Shown: positions 30,398 to 40,035, numbered from the stretch's first letter. The stretch: 64,000 nucleotides of DNA from CAVRXQ01 sp963838845 (GCA_963838845.1 CAWISR010000002.1:806001-870000); one strand, 5' to 3'. Numbers and translations are program-made. Notes: generated by a model from the sequence alone, not told the origin.

Positions 30398-31378
30398 GTG
30401 CGACGGCCGCGGCGCTGCCGCCGTTGTGGCGCGCCGCTCAGCGCCGACGCGACGTTCTGTCCCACCTGCGGGACGCGCCAGCGGCCGCGGCGAGAGCGGC
30501 TGGTCTCACCCGGGCGAGCCGAGTTGGCGGCGGGCTGGCACCGGGACCCCTTTGGTCGAGCCGCGTGCCGCTACTTCAACGGTGACATCTGGACCGACCA
30601 GGTTTTTTCGGCCGGCCATCGAAGCGACGTCGTCTCGGTCGACCGCCTCTCGGACGATCGGGTTCCCGAAGGGGTGTGGCGGGCCTCGTTCGGATCACTC
30701 GCCTTTTCGCTCGGCGGCCTCGTCGTCTCCTTCGGTCTGTCGCTTTTGTTCCTCGTGCCGCTGCTCGCCTCGCACCACCACGCGAACGCCCTCGTCCGCC
30801 TCGTCCTTTCCGAGGTGGGGCTGTGGGTCGGGCTGTACGCGACCTGCGTGCTCTCGAGTCGCCGGTACGGGACGGGGAGGGTCCGCGCAGACTTCCGCTG
30901 GCGCTTCAAGCGCGAGGACCTGTGGATCGCGTTCGTCGCCGCGATCGTCGCCCGCTGCGTCGCCGCGGTCGTGCTGGTGCCGTTCGTCCACGTCGCACAG
31001 AAGGTGGGCAACCCCGACAAATCGCTCTATGCGATCACGAACCTCGGGACCTGGGGATGGTTCGTGCTCGTCGTGTTCACCTGCGTGGGCGCGCCGTTGA
31101 TCGAGGAACTCTTTTTCCGCGGGCTCCTCCAGGGTCAGTTGGTCGAGCGCCTGGGCGTCGGGTTTGGGATCGTCGCCACGGCGATCGTCTTCGGCGCAGT
31201 GCACATCGCGAACGATCCCGGCGTCGCCGGCTTGCTCTTGGCGCTGACGGTCGGAGCGGGAGGGATCGTCTTCGGCGTCGTCCGCCACCTGACGGGCCGA
31301 CTCGGGACGTCGACGCTCACGCACGCGATGTTCAACGCCGCGGCGGTGATCATCTTCGCCGTCGTCGGCTCGCGTTGA
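30398..31378 (+). CDS. Zinc-ribbon/DUF2510/CPBP intramembrane protease-like protein
   Basis: 326 residues. An N-terminal zinc ribbon (RCRRCGAPLSADATFCPTCG) is followed by a DUF2510 segment (AAGWHRDPFGRAACRYFNGD, WT), then about eight TM helices carrying the CPBP (CAAX protease/bacteriocin-processing) motifs: motif 1 EELFFRGLLQG, motif 2 FGAVHIAN and motif 3 THAMFN. The glutamates and histidines of the active site are all present, so it is probably catalytic. The GTG at 30398 lies 2 bp after the RDD gene; longer readings upstream overlap that gene. Confidence 0.85.
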   Translation: MRRPRRCRRCGAPLSADATFCPTCGTRQRPRRERLVSPGRAELAAGWHRDPFGRAACRYFNGDIWTDQVFSAGHRSDVVSVDRLSDDRVPEGVWRASFGSLAFSLGGLVVSFGLSLLFLVPLLASHHHANALVRLVLSEVGLWVGLYATCVLSSRRYGTGRVRADFRWRFKREDLWIAFVAAIVARCVAAVVLVPFVHVAQKVGNPDKSLYAITNLGTWGWFVLVVFTCVGAPLIEELFFRGLLQGQLVERLGVGFGIVATAIVFGAVHIANDPGVAGLLLALTVGAGGIVFGVVRHLTGRLGTSTLTHAMFNAAAVIIFAVVGSR

Positions 31379-31400
31379 CGGCCGAACGAAGCTCCGGTGG

Positions 31401-32393
31401 TTAGATCAGCTCGCCCCGCTCGACGAGGCCGACCGCGGTGCGGGCACGCTCGAGCGTTTTCGAGGAGACTTCGCGGGCCCGGAAGGCCCCTGCGCCGAGC
31501 ACGGTGCTGACGGCGCCCGGATCGGCGGCCAACTCCGAGAGCCGCTCGCGCACCGGCCGCAAAAGCTCGACGAGCGCCTCGGCGGTGTCGTTCTTCAGCG
31601 CGCCGTAGCTCGAGTAGCGCTCGGCGACGCGGTTCGGGTCCTCGCCCGTCGCCGCCGCGAGGAGCTCCAAAAGGTTGGCGACGCCGGGCTTCTTTTCACG
31701 GTCGCAGCGCACCTCGGTCTCGGTGTCGGTGACGGCTCGGCGGATCTTCTTGCGGATCTCTTCGGGCGGGTCGTCCAAGGAGATCAGCCCCGATGGCGCC
31801 GAGGTGCTCTTCGACATCTTCTGGTCGGGGTGCTGCAGGTCCATCACCCGCGCGCCGACCCTCGGGACCTGGGCTTCCGGCACGACGAAGGTCTCGCCGT
31901 AGGTGGCGTTGAACCGCAGGGCCAGGTCCCGGGTGAGCTCGAGGTGCTGGCGCTGGTCGTCGCCGACCGGCACCTTGTCGGTGTCGTAGAGCAAGACGTC
32001 GGCTGCCATCAGCACGGGGTAGGTGAACAGCCCGACGCGGATCGCCTCGTGGTGCTGGGCCTTCTCCTTGAACTGGGTCATCCGCCGCAGCTCGCCGAAG
32101 CCGGTCGAGCATTCGAGGATCCACGACAACTCGGTGTGCTCGGGGACGTGGCTTTGCAGGAAGATCGTGCAGACCTCGGGGTCAAGGCCGATCGCCAAGA
32201 ACCCCATCGCCGTTTCGAGCGAACGGCGATGGAGGTCCGCCGGTGCGATCTCCGTCGTCATCGCGTGCAGGTCGACGACGCAGAAGTACGCGTCGTCGCT
32301 GTACTGGTCCTTCACCCACTGGCGGAAGGCGCCGAGGTAGTTGCCGACGTGCAGCGCGCCGGAAGGTGACACCCCCGAGAGGACCCGAGCCAT
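31401..32393 (-). CDS. trpS: Tryptophanyl-tRNA synthetase
   Basis: Charges tRNA-Trp. The 330-residue class I synthetase starts ARVLSGVSPSGALHVGNYLG (HIGH motif as HVGN) and contains VVDLHAMTT, PVLMAADVLLYDTDKVPVGDDQ (as two adjoining motifs) and the KMSKS loop DQKMSKSTSAPSG. The ATG at 32393 is preceded, on its strand, by TATCGT exactly 6 nt upstream and no ribosome site, so it is probably leaderless. Divergent from scpA. A much longer reading upstream is spurious. Confidence 0.96.
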   Translation of the reverse strand: MARVLSGVSPSGALHVGNYLGAFRQWVKDQYSDDAYFCVVDLHAMTTEIAPADLHRRSLETAMGFLAIGLDPEVCTIFLQSHVPEHTELSWILECSTGFGELRRMTQFKEKAQHHEAIRVGLFTYPVLMAADVLLYDTDKVPVGDDQRQHLELTRDLALRFNATYGETFVVPEAQVPRVGARVMDLQHPDQKMSKSTSAPSGLISLDDPPEEIRKKIRRAVTDTETEVRCDREKKPGVANLLELLAAATGEDPNRVAERYSSYGALKNDTAEALVELLRPVRERLSELAADPGAVSTVLGAGAFRAREVSSKTLERARTAVGLVERGELI

Positions 32394-32399
32394 GCAGCG

Positions 32400-32464
32400 A
32401 CGATAGACGAGGCGCTTTTCGCGCCCCGTCGGTTCACCAGGAAGAAGTCCTCGCCCGATAGCGT
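32400..32464. promoter_or_regulatory. Divergent leaderless promoters of trpS and scpA
   Basis: On the minus strand TATCGT (32405-32400) lies 6 nt before the trpS ATG; on the plus strand TAGCGT (32459-32464) lies 7 nt before the scpA ATG at 32472. Neither gene has a ribosome binding site. The 78 bp between the start codons must hold both promoters. Confidence 0.5.
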
Positions 32465-32471
32465 GCTCGCC

Positions 32472-33266
32472 ATGACCTACGAGGTCCACCTCGACGTCTT
32501 CGACGGGCCGTTCAGCCTGCTCTTCCAGCTGATCTCCGCCCAGGAGGTCGACCTGTACGAGGTACGCCTCGCCGACGTCGTCGACGCCTTCGTCGCCGAG
32601 ATGGTGCGCGCCGAGACGCTCGACTTGGAGATCTCGACCGAGTTCCTCTTGATCGCCGCCACCCTCGTCGAGCTGAAGTGCCGGCGGCTCCTGCCGGTGG
32701 CCGGCGACTACGACGACGAGGACGAGCTCGCGCTTTACGAGGCGCGCGACTACCTGCTCGCCCGGCTCGTCGAGTGCCGCACGTTCGCCCAGGCGGCGGC
32801 CGAGCTGCAGCAGATGGAGGCACGCGCCCAGCGTTCGATGCCCCGCCGTCTCGGCGCCGACGAGCGCTTCGGCGACGTCGTTCCCGACCTCTTGGAAGGA
32901 GTGGACGCCGAGCGGCTGCGGCGCATCGCCCAGCGCGCCCTTGCCGAGCGGCCGATTCCGCACATCGAAGACACCCACGTGCTCGTCGACGAGGTGAGCG
33001 TTGCCGAGACGATCGAGTTGCTCGTCGATGAGCTGCAGCACAGGGGTGCGGTGACCTTCCGCGAACTCACTGAACACCTGCCGTCGCGGGCGCACGTCGT
33101 CGCGTCGTTCCTGGCAATCCTCGAGCTCTACAAGCGGGCGCTCGTAGACCTCGAACAGCTGACCACCTTTGGGACCTTGACGGTGACGTGGATCGGCGGA
33201 TCGGGAGATGCCGCGCAGCTGGGCGAGGACATCGACGACTACGGCGCGCCGGCGGGGGTGAACTGA
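32472..33266 (+). CDS. scpA: Segregation and condensation protein A
   Basis: Kleisin partner of SMC in chromosome condensation. The 264-residue protein has the N-terminal kleisin pattern EVHLDVFDGPFSLLFQLISA, then DLEISTEFLLIAATLVELKC and the central DEDELALYEARDYLLARL, ending in the winged-helix region VVASFLAILELYKRALVDLEQ. ATG 32472 fits the family start; a GTG 9 bp upstream is also in frame. Its stop overlaps the scpB start (TGATG). Confidence 0.93.
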   Translation: MTYEVHLDVFDGPFSLLFQLISAQEVDLYEVRLADVVDAFVAEMVRAETLDLEISTEFLLIAATLVELKCRRLLPVAGDYDDEDELALYEARDYLLARLVECRTFAQAAAELQQMEARAQRSMPRRLGADERFGDVVPDLLEGVDAERLRRIAQRALAERPIPHIEDTHVLVDEVSVAETIELLVDELQHRGAVTFRELTEHLPSRAHVVASFLAILELYKRALVDLEQLTTFGTLTVTWIGGSGDAAQLGEDIDDYGAPAGVN

Positions 33267-33853
33267 TGAGCAGCTTCGACGACGACGCCCGCGAGCAGAT
33301 CGCGGCGATCGAAGCGGTGCTCACCGTCGCGATGGAGCCCGTCACGACCCAGCTGCTCGCCGAGCTGTTGGAGGTGGCGCCCGAACGCGTCGACGATCTC
33401 TGTCGGGGCCTGGCGCGTGACTACGAGACCGAAGAGCGCGGTTTCGAGCTCGTGCGCGTCGCCGGCGGGTACCGCATCCAGAGCCATCCCGCCTACCGCA
33501 ACTACGTCGAGCGGTTCATCCTGGACGACGCGCCGCGCCGGCTCTCGCCCGCCGCGTTGGAGACGCTCGCCATCGTCGCCTACAAACAGCCGATCTCGCG
33601 CGGCCAGATCGGCGCGATCCGCGGCGTCAACCCCGAAGGCGTGATGCGTGTCTTGGTCGAGCGGGGCTACGTCGCGCCGGTCGGCCATGACTCGGGCCCC
33701 GGCCAGGCCGTGCTGTTCGGGACGACGCCGTTCTTCTTGGAGCGGCTCGGGATCGACTCGCTCGCCGACCTGCCACCGCTCGAGCACTTCGTCCCGGACG
33801 CGGAGGTGGTCGAGGGTCTCGAGCGCGTCCTGCGCTCAGATCCGGGGGAGTGA
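33266..33853 (+). CDS. scpB: Segregation and condensation protein B
   Basis: Dimeric winged-helix partner of ScpA-SMC. The 195-residue protein has VLTVAMEPVTTQLLAELLEV, GFELVRVAGGYRIQSHPAY and the signature LSPAALETLAIVAYKQPISR followed by IRGVNPEGVMRVLVERGYV. Overlaps scpA by one base and rluB by 4 bp, the classical scpA-scpB-rluB order. Confidence 0.94.
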   Translation: MSSFDDDAREQIAAIEAVLTVAMEPVTTQLLAELLEVAPERVDDLCRGLARDYETEERGFELVRVAGGYRIQSHPAYRNYVERFILDDAPRRLSPAALETLAIVAYKQPISRGQIGAIRGVNPEGVMRVLVERGYVAPVGHDSGPGQAVLFGTTPFFLERLGIDSLADLPPLEHFVPDAEVVEGLERVLRSDPGE

Positions 33854-34602
33854 GCACAAAAGACGAGGCGGGAATCCGTCTGCAGAAGATCCTCGCCCGC
33901 GCCGGGTACGGGTCGCGCCGCTCAGCCGAGGAGCTGATCTCGGCGGGGCGGGTGCGGGTGAACGGCGCGCCCGCCGCGCTCGGGCGCCGCGTGTTGCCCG
34001 GCGTCGATCGCGTCGAGGTCGACGGTGTCCCCGTCGGGATCCTGCCCGATCTCGTCGCGTACCTGGTCAACAAACCCCGCGGTGTGGTGACGACGGCGCA
34101 CGACCCCGAGGGGCGGGCGACGATCCTCGACCTTTTGCCAAAGACGCCGAGGGTTTTTCCCGTCGGCCGGCTCGATCGGGACACCGAAGGCCTGATCATC
34201 TGCACGAACGACGGCGAGCTCGCGCAGCTGCTCGCCCATCCGCGCCACGGCGTCGAAAAGGAGTACCTCTGCGAGGTCGAAGGGGATCCGTCACGCGAGG
34301 CGGTCCGACGGCTGCGGGACGGCGTCGAGATCGAAGACGGAGTGATCACCCACCCGGCGTCGGTCTCGAGACGCGCCCCCGGCGTTCTGCGCATCGCGAT
34401 CCACGAGGGCCGCAACCGCCAGGTGCGAAAGATGTGCGACGCGGTCGGGTACCCGGTGCGCCGATTGATCAGGACGCGCATCGGGCCGTTGCGCGACCCG
34501 CGATTGAAGCCCGGCGAGTATCGCCGCCTTCGCACCGACGAGCTAGTTGCCCTGCGCGACGCGGCGCGCGGCGAGCGGCATCTCGCCGTCGTTCGCCGAT
34601 GA
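33850..34602 (+). CDS. rluB: 23S rRNA pseudouridine synthase RluB family
   Basis: Makes pseudouridine in 23S rRNA (RsuA/RluB/E/F family). The 250-residue protein has an N-terminal S4 RNA-binding domain (IRLQKILARAGYGSRRSAEE) and a catalytic domain with the nucleophile in PVGRLDRDTEGLIICTNDGE, plus EGRNRQVRKMCDAVGYPV. GTG start overlapping the scpB stop. Its target base near position 2605 lies in the same 23S domain V as the second intron of this genome. Confidence 0.93.
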   Translation: MSTKDEAGIRLQKILARAGYGSRRSAEELISAGRVRVNGAPAALGRRVLPGVDRVEVDGVPVGILPDLVAYLVNKPRGVVTTAHDPEGRATILDLLPKTPRVFPVGRLDRDTEGLIICTNDGELAQLLAHPRHGVEKEYLCEVEGDPSREAVRRLRDGVEIEDGVITHPASVSRRAPGVLRIAIHEGRNRQVRKMCDAVGYPVRRLIRTRIGPLRDPRLKPGEYRRLRTDELVALRDAARGERHLAVVRR

Positions 34603-35877
34603 GCGGAACTGAGTTCTCCGGCGCGACGACGCTGCGCGGCGTCGCGCGCGTGCCCGGCGACAAGTCGATCTCGCATCGTGCGCTCATCTGCGCCGCGCTC
34701 GGCGAACGGTCGATCCGAGGTGCGCGGTCTCAACCTCGGCGAGGACGTGCGCCACACGCGCCTCGCCCTCGCCGCCTTGGGTGCCGCCTTTGACGAGGAT
34801 GCGGTGATCGGCGGGCGGCAACGGTTGCGCGCTGCGCGCCACGCCCTGGACCTCGGCAACTCGGGGACGGGGATGCGGCTCTTGGCGGGTGTCTGCGCGA
34901 CGTTGCCGTTTGCGACCGAGCTCGACGGTGACGGGTCGCTGCGGCGACGCCCGATGCGCCGCGTCGTCGAGCCGCTGCAGAAGATGGGTGCGGACATCTC
35001 CAGCGAGGACGGTGAGCGCGCTCCGTTGAAGATTCGTCCCGCCGCGCTGCGGGGGATCTCGCACGACCAGCAGATCCCCTCCGCGCAGGTGAAAGGAGCG
35101 CTGCTCTTTGCCGGCCTCGACGCCGACGGCGAGACGAGCGTCATCGAGTCGCACGCGACGCGCCGTCATACCGAAGAGCTCTTTGCCCGCTGCGGCGCTG
35201 AGATCTCGACGACGGAGCGCGACGGCCGCTATGTCGCGATGGTCCGACGCTCCGAACCCGAGCCGTTCGAGCTCACCGTCCCCGGCGATCCCTCGCAGGC
35301 GGCGTTCCTCTGTGTCGGGGCGGCGTTGCTCCCCGGCAGCGAGGTGCGCGTCGAACACGTCTACGCGGGCAAGGAGCGACTCGGCTTCGTCGGCGTCCTG
35401 CGACGCATGGGGGCGAGGATCGAGGTCCAGCCGATCGACGAGTCCGAGATCCCGCGCGCCGACCTTTTGTGCTCGGGAGCGGAGTTGAAGGCGACGACGA
35501 TCACCGCGGACGAGATCGCCGATCTTATCGACGAGCTTCCGGCGCTCGTCGTCGCGGCGTGCTTCGCCACGGGGACGACGGAGATCGAAGGCGCCTCCGA
35601 GTTGCGCGTGAAAGAGAGCGATCGGATCGCGACAATGACCGAGGCGCTCGCGGCCCTTGGCGCGCACATCGCCGAGCGACCGGACGGCTTCGTCATCGAA
35701 GGAGGACAGTTCGAACCGCAGGGCCGTGCCTCGTCACGCGGTGACCACCGGGTGGCGATGGCGCTTGCGATCGCGGCGCTGCGTACGAAGGCATCGGTTC
35801 GCGTCGACGACTTCGACGCTGCCGACGTCAGCTGGCCGGGGTTCGCTTCGGAGTTGCGGAGGCTGTCGTGGCCGTGA
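34599..35877 (+). CDS. aroA: 3-phosphoshikimate 1-carboxyvinyltransferase (EPSP synthase; frame broken near 34715)
   Basis: Transfers enolpyruvate to shikimate 3-phosphate. The N-terminal 38 residues from ATG 34599 (GVARVPGDKSISHRALICAA) are in one frame; the rest, from VRGLNLGEDVRHTRLAL onward, is in another, with LGNSGTGMRLLAGVCA, DGDGSLRRRPMRRV, VKGALLFAGL and the active-site loop SELRVKESDRIATMTEAL. The join is near 34715 in CGGTCGATCCGAGG. An essential gene in an intact operon, so an indel error is likelier than inactivation. The start overlaps the rluB stop and the end overlaps cmk by 10 bp. Confidence 0.9.
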
Positions 35878-37257
35878 TCGCGATCGACGGTCCCGGTGGC
35901 GCGGGGAAATCAACCGTCGCGCAGGCGCTCGCTGAAAGGCTCGGACTCGAACGCCTCGACACCGGCGCGATGTACCGCGCTGTCACACTCGCCGCATTGC
36001 AAAGAGGCATCGCGATCGATGACGGCGATCGCCTCGCGCTGCTCGCGCAGGCCCTCTCGATCGAGCTCGACGGGCGCGTCATCGTCGACGGGGTCGACGT
36101 CACCGACGCCATCCGCTCACCGGAAGTCGACGCGGCGGTGAGCGCCGTCTCCGCGCACCCTGGCGTGCGCACCGAGCTCGTCGCGCGCCAGCGCGATTGG
36201 GTGCAACGCCGCCGCGAGGGCGTCATCGAAGGTCGTGACATCGGTTCGGTCGTCGTGCCCGACGCGGACCTGAAGGTCTTCCTCACCGCGCACCCCAAGG
36301 TGCGCGGCAGAACGGCGCGCCCGCGACCTGGGCGACACGAGCGGTGACGTCGCCGACGTGCGCGCCGCCATCGACGCGCGCGATGAGAAGGACTCGACGC
36401 GGGCGGTTTCCCCGCTCGTCGCCGCGGACGGCGCGCTCGTCATCGACTCGAGCGAGCGCAGCGTCGCAGAGATCGTCGACGAGATCGTCGCCGCGCTCAC
36501 AAAGCGACGAGAAGTGCCGAGCACCGACGAGCGTCCGCGCAGCGACCCGGCCGAGCGCCCGATCCGGCCGCCGTCGCGCGCGCAGATCTGGTTCTACGCG
36601 GTGTGCCGGGTGGTGGCCGTCGGCTTGAGCGATTTGCTTTTGCCGGGGAAGGTGCACGGGAGGAGAAAGGTCCCAAGGAGGGGCGCGTACATCATCGCCC
36701 CGTTGCACCGCTCGGACATCGACTTTCTCATCGCGGCGCGCATCACCCGACGCCGGCTGCGCTACATGGCGAAGGCGGGGATCTTCGTCAACCGTCCGTT
36801 CTCGTGGCTGATCGAGACGCTCGGCGCTTTCCCGGTGCACCGCGAGGCGACGGATCGCAAGGCCTTCGACCGCTCGCTCGAGGTGCTCTTGGCGGGTGAG
36901 CCGCTCGTGCTCTTCCCCGAGGGGACGCGCCTTACCGGTCCGACGGTCGGCGAGGTGCGCGAAGGCGCGGCGTACCTGGCGCTGCGCGCCGGGGTGCCGA
37001 TCGTGCCGGTCGGGCTGGCCGGCACCGACGAGGCGCTGCCGATTGGCCACAAGCTCATCCACCCGACGCCGCTCGGCATCGTCGTCGGCGACCCGCTGAT
37101 GGCGGGCGTCGAGCGCCGCGCCGCCGAGGGCCGCGGCCGAGTGCCGCGTGCCGCGGTGCACGCGCTCACCGAGGAGCTCGTCGTGGCTATCCAAAAGGCG
37201 AGCGACGAGGCCCGGGTGAAGCGCCGCGGTAGGGTCTCGCCCCGTTCGCCGAACTGA
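35868..37257 (+). CDS. cmk: Fused cytidylate kinase and 1-acylglycerol-3-phosphate acyltransferase (frame broken near 36310)
   Basis: Two enzymes in one chain of about 462 residues. CMK part: Walker A AIDGPGGAGKSTVAQALAERL, DTGAMYRAVTLAAL, EGRDIGSVVVPDADLKVFLT. After about residue 148 the frame moves by one base at 36310 (CGCGGCAGAA, one G too many), and the CMK lid and tail continue (RARDLGDTSGDVADV, DALVIDSSERSV-type end). With no stop it runs into a PlsC domain: motif 1 APLHRSDIDFLIAA (HxxxxD), FPEGTRLTG and GVPIVPVGLAGTDEALP. CMK phosphorylates CMP and dCMP; PlsC makes phosphatidate at the membrane. Confidence 0.87.
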
Positions 37258-37272
37258 GCAAAGGAGCGACTC

Positions 37273-38166
37273 GTGCGCATCGTCGTCACCGGGGGATCCG
37301 GCTTCGTCGGCCGTCACGCCGTGCGGCGACTCGCGGCGCGCGGTGACGACGTGGTCGTCGCCGACAAGAACCCCTTTCCTGACCCGGCTGTCGCCTGCGT
37401 CGAAGGCGACCTGCGCGAGGAGAAGATCGTCGACGCGGCGATCGAGGAGGGGACCGACGCCGTCGTGCACCTTGCGGCGATCACGTCGGTGCTGTTGTCC
37501 GCGAAGGACCCGCACGCGGTGTTCGAGACGAACGTCGGCGCGACCGAGCTGATCCTCGAGCGCTGCCGCGTGCTCGGCGTCGAGCGACTCGTATTCGCGT
37601 CGACGAACGCCGTCGCGGGCGTCGTCTCGGGCACGATCGACGAGACCGTGCTGCCCCGACCGCTCACTCCCTACGGCGCGACGAAGGCCGCCGCCGAGAT
37701 GCTCTTTTCCGCCTATGCGGCGAGCTACCAGATGAGGACCGTTGCCTTGCGCTTCACGAACATCTACGGCGAAGGCATGCAGTCAAAAGACAGCGTCGTC
37801 GCCCGGCTGATGCGCTGTGCGCTGTCGGGATCGCCGATCTCGGTCTACGGCGACGGCGAGCAAAGGCGCGACTACGTCTATGTCACCGACGCCGTGGCGG
37901 CGATCGAGCTCGGGCTCGGGCTCGACACCGCGCAGACGCTCACGATCGGGGCCGGCACGTCGGTGTCGATGAACGAGTTGTGGAAGACGGCCTGTGAGGT
38001 GACCGGCGTCGACATCCCTCGGGAAGAGGTGCCGGCAAAACCCGGAGAGATGCCGGCGGTCGTCGTCAACACGGCAAAGGCGCGTGCGCTCGGGTTCGCC
38101 CCGCAGGTCGACCTGCGCAACGGGCTCGGAAAGACCTGGGCGGACTTCCGGCAGAACCCCGCCTGA
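37273..38166 (+). CDS. NAD-dependent epimerase/dehydratase (UDP-sugar type)
   Basis: Extended short-chain dehydrogenase of 297 residues. It has the NAD loop VTGGSGFVGRHAVRRLAARG, VVHLAAITSV, the catalytic Tyr-x-x-x-Lys in TPYGATKAAAEMLFSAYAAS and ALRFTNIYGEGM, the pattern of UDP-glucose 4-epimerase relatives. The Ser/Thr of the triad lies in VFASTNAVAG. AAGGAG lies 7 nt before the GTG. Substrate cannot be told from the sequence. It converges with a glycosyltransferase; a role in glycan synthesis is plausible. Confidence 0.87.
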   Translation: MRIVVTGGSGFVGRHAVRRLAARGDDVVVADKNPFPDPAVACVEGDLREEKIVDAAIEEGTDAVVHLAAITSVLLSAKDPHAVFETNVGATELILERCRVLGVERLVFASTNAVAGVVSGTIDETVLPRPLTPYGATKAAAEMLFSAYAASYQMRTVALRFTNIYGEGMQSKDSVVARLMRCALSGSPISVYGDGEQRRDYVYVTDAVAAIELGLGLDTAQTLTIGAGTSVSMNELWKTACEVTGVDIPREEVPAKPGEMPAVVVNTAKARALGFAPQVDLRNGLGKTWADFRQNPA

Positions 38167-38167
38167 T

Positions 38168-38974
38168 TCAGCCCCCGACGCCGGCGCGATGCCGCTCGCG
38201 CCACCAGGTCCGGAAAACGACGCGGGTGAAGCGCCAGCCGTAGACGAGGTTGTGTCCCTTCTTCGACGCGCCCGAGTTCCGCGCCCGCATCGTCACCGGT
38301 CGCTCGGCGTAGCGGGCGCCGTTGAAGATCGCGCCGATCAACAGCTCGGACGACTGGTATTGCGGCTCGTCCAAGGCGAGCCGGTCGGGGAGGTCGGCGC
38401 TCATGGCGCGGATCGGGTTCGCGGTGTCGGTGACCTTCGTCCCGGTGAGCAACGAGATGAGTACGGAGAAGAATCGGATCCCTGCACTGCGGACCGCGTC
38501 CTTCGATTCGCTCCTTCCCAACGTGCGCGACCCCGAGACGAAATCGGCGTCACCGTCGACGATCGGCTGCACGACGACGGCCAAGTCGTCGGGATCGGAC
38601 TGGCCGTCGGCGTCGGCGGTGATGAGATAGCGGGCGCCTCCCTGACGAGCGAGGTGATAGCCGAGTCGCAACGCCGCCCCCTGACCGCGATTCACCGGCG
38701 CGATCACGCAGAACTGTCCGAGCTTGCGGACAACCTCCGCGGTGCCGTCCTCTTCGCCGTCGACGACGACGAGGACCGAGACGGGAAGTCCGCAGAGCTC
38801 TCCCGGCATCGACTCGACGACTCCGCCGATGTTGTCGCGCTCGTGGTACGCGGCGATGACGACCACGACCGGCGCGAAGTCGGCTGCACCGTGGTACGAC
38901 TCGAACTCTTTCAGCGCGACGCCGTCGATCAGGTCGTCAGTGGCGCGACGTCGGCGCGCGTCTCTTGCGTTCAT
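38168..38974 (-). CDS. Family 2 glycosyltransferase (dolichyl-phosphate sugar synthase-like)
   Basis: 268 residues. GT-A fold motifs: VVVVIAAYHERDNIGGVVES, LVVVDGEEDGTAEVV, GQGAALRLGYHLARQGGARY and the DxD-type ITADADGQSDPDDL. The C-terminal part (FNGARYAERPVTMRARNSGA, then SKKGHNLVYGWRFTRVVF) resembles polyprenyl-phosphate glycosyltransferases and lacks TM helices. ATG start. It sits 13 bp after the ispH stop on the same strand. Sugar donor unknown. Confidence 0.85.
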   Translation of the reverse strand: MNARDARRRRATDDLIDGVALKEFESYHGAADFAPVVVVIAAYHERDNIGGVVESMPGELCGLPVSVLVVVDGEEDGTAEVVRKLGQFCVIAPVNRGQGAALRLGYHLARQGGARYLITADADGQSDPDDLAVVVQPIVDGDADFVSGSRTLGRSESKDAVRSAGIRFFSVLISLLTGTKVTDTANPIRAMSADLPDRLALDEPQYQSSELLIGAIFNGARYAERPVTMRARNSGASKKGHNLVYGWRFTRVVFRTWWRERHRAGVGG

Positions 38975-38987
38975 CGCGATGGTGCCT

Positions 38988-40028
38988 TCAGGCCGCGCCG
39001 ACCGGAACGAGCATGTCGACGGCGAGCACGTCACGATCCTCGGCGGACGGCGGCACCCCCGTTGCTTCGCGTCCGTGGGCGACCGATGCCGCGATCCACA
39101 CCGCCCGCAGCATGTCGCGCAGCTCGGGCGGTGGTGGGAAGTACTCCTCCTCGTCGACGGCGCGCTCGACCGCGACGCCGTTTGCCGGCGCCAGGCGTGC
39201 GAGCACCTCGTCGACGAGCCACTCGGGGGCGGACGCTCCGGCGGTGACACCGACGGTGCCGGTGAGGTCGTCGGGGAGCTCGTCGGCTGAGTTCACCCGC
39301 AGCACGCGGGGGGCACCGGCGGCCTTCGCGACGTGGGTGAGCGAAACGGTGTTCGAGGAATTCTGTGAGCCGATGACGACGACGGCGTCGCAGCGGTGCG
39401 CGATCTGCTTCAACGCGGCCTGCCGGTTCGTCGTCGCGTAGCAAAGGTCCGATCGTCCCGGCATCCACAGTTCGGGGTAGTGCGCCTTCGCCTGTTCGGC
39501 GATGCCCGACCACTCGTCGTGGGGAAGCGTGGTCTGCGCCAAGAGCGCGACCGGGGTGTCGATCGGGCCGAGGCGCTCGAGATCGCCCTCGGTCTCGACG
39601 AGCCGCACCGCTTCCGGGGCGACCGCCATCGTGCCGATCGCCTCTTCGTGGCCGGCATGGCCGACGTAGATCACCGTGTAACCCTTTTTCGCCCGCACCT
39701 TCAACTCGTGGTGCACCTTCGTCACGAGTGGACAGACGGCGTTCACCGCGATCCGCCCCTGTGCCGAGGCAGCGTTTTCTACCTGCGGGGCGGAGCCGTG
39801 CGCGGAGAGCATCACCGGCGCGCCCGAAGGCACTTCCGAAACGTCGTCGACGAAGATCACGCCCTGCCGGGAGAACTCCTCGACGACCAGCCGGTTGTGG
39901 ACGATCTCGTGGTAGCAGTAGACGGGCGGTTCAAAGACGCGCACCATCCAGGCGAGCGCCTTGATCGCCATCTCGACTCCGGCGCAGAAGCCCCGCGGCG
40001 CGGCGAGCAGGACTTTGTCGACGGCCAC
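38988..40028 (-). CDS. ispH: 4-hydroxy-3-methylbut-2-enyl diphosphate reductase IspH
   Basis: Fe-S enzyme making IPP and DMAPP, last step of the MEP pathway. The 346-residue protein has the three cluster cysteines in LAAPRGFCAGVEMAIKAL, NAVCPLVTKVHHE and RSDLCYATTNRQAAL, with the substrate histidines in HEIVHN and VMLSAHGSAP. GTG 40028 is right because the family N-terminus (KVLLAAPRGFCAGV) follows at once, and TAGCCT lies 7 nt upstream on its strand; there is no ribosome binding site. Divergent from the DUF512 gene. Confidence 0.95.
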   Translation of the reverse strand: MAVDKVLLAAPRGFCAGVEMAIKALAWMVRVFEPPVYCYHEIVHNRLVVEEFSRQGVIFVDDVSEVPSGAPVMLSAHGSAPQVENAASAQGRIAVNAVCPLVTKVHHELKVRAKKGYTVIYVGHAGHEEAIGTMAVAPEAVRLVETEGDLERLGPIDTPVALLAQTTLPHDEWSGIAEQAKAHYPELWMPGRSDLCYATTNRQAALKQIAHRCDAVVVIGSQNSSNTVSLTHVAKAAGAPRVLRVNSADELPDDLTGTVGVTAGASAPEWLVDEVLARLAPANGVAVERAVDEEEYFPPPPELRDMLRAVWIAASVAHGREATGVPPSAEDRDVLAVDMLVPVGAA

Positions 40029-40035
40029 CTCACAA

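Noticed and set aside
36358..37257. Separate plsC gene starting inside cmk
   Set aside because: Its apparent N-terminus is the C-terminal part of CMK; no ribosome site or family-type start is present.
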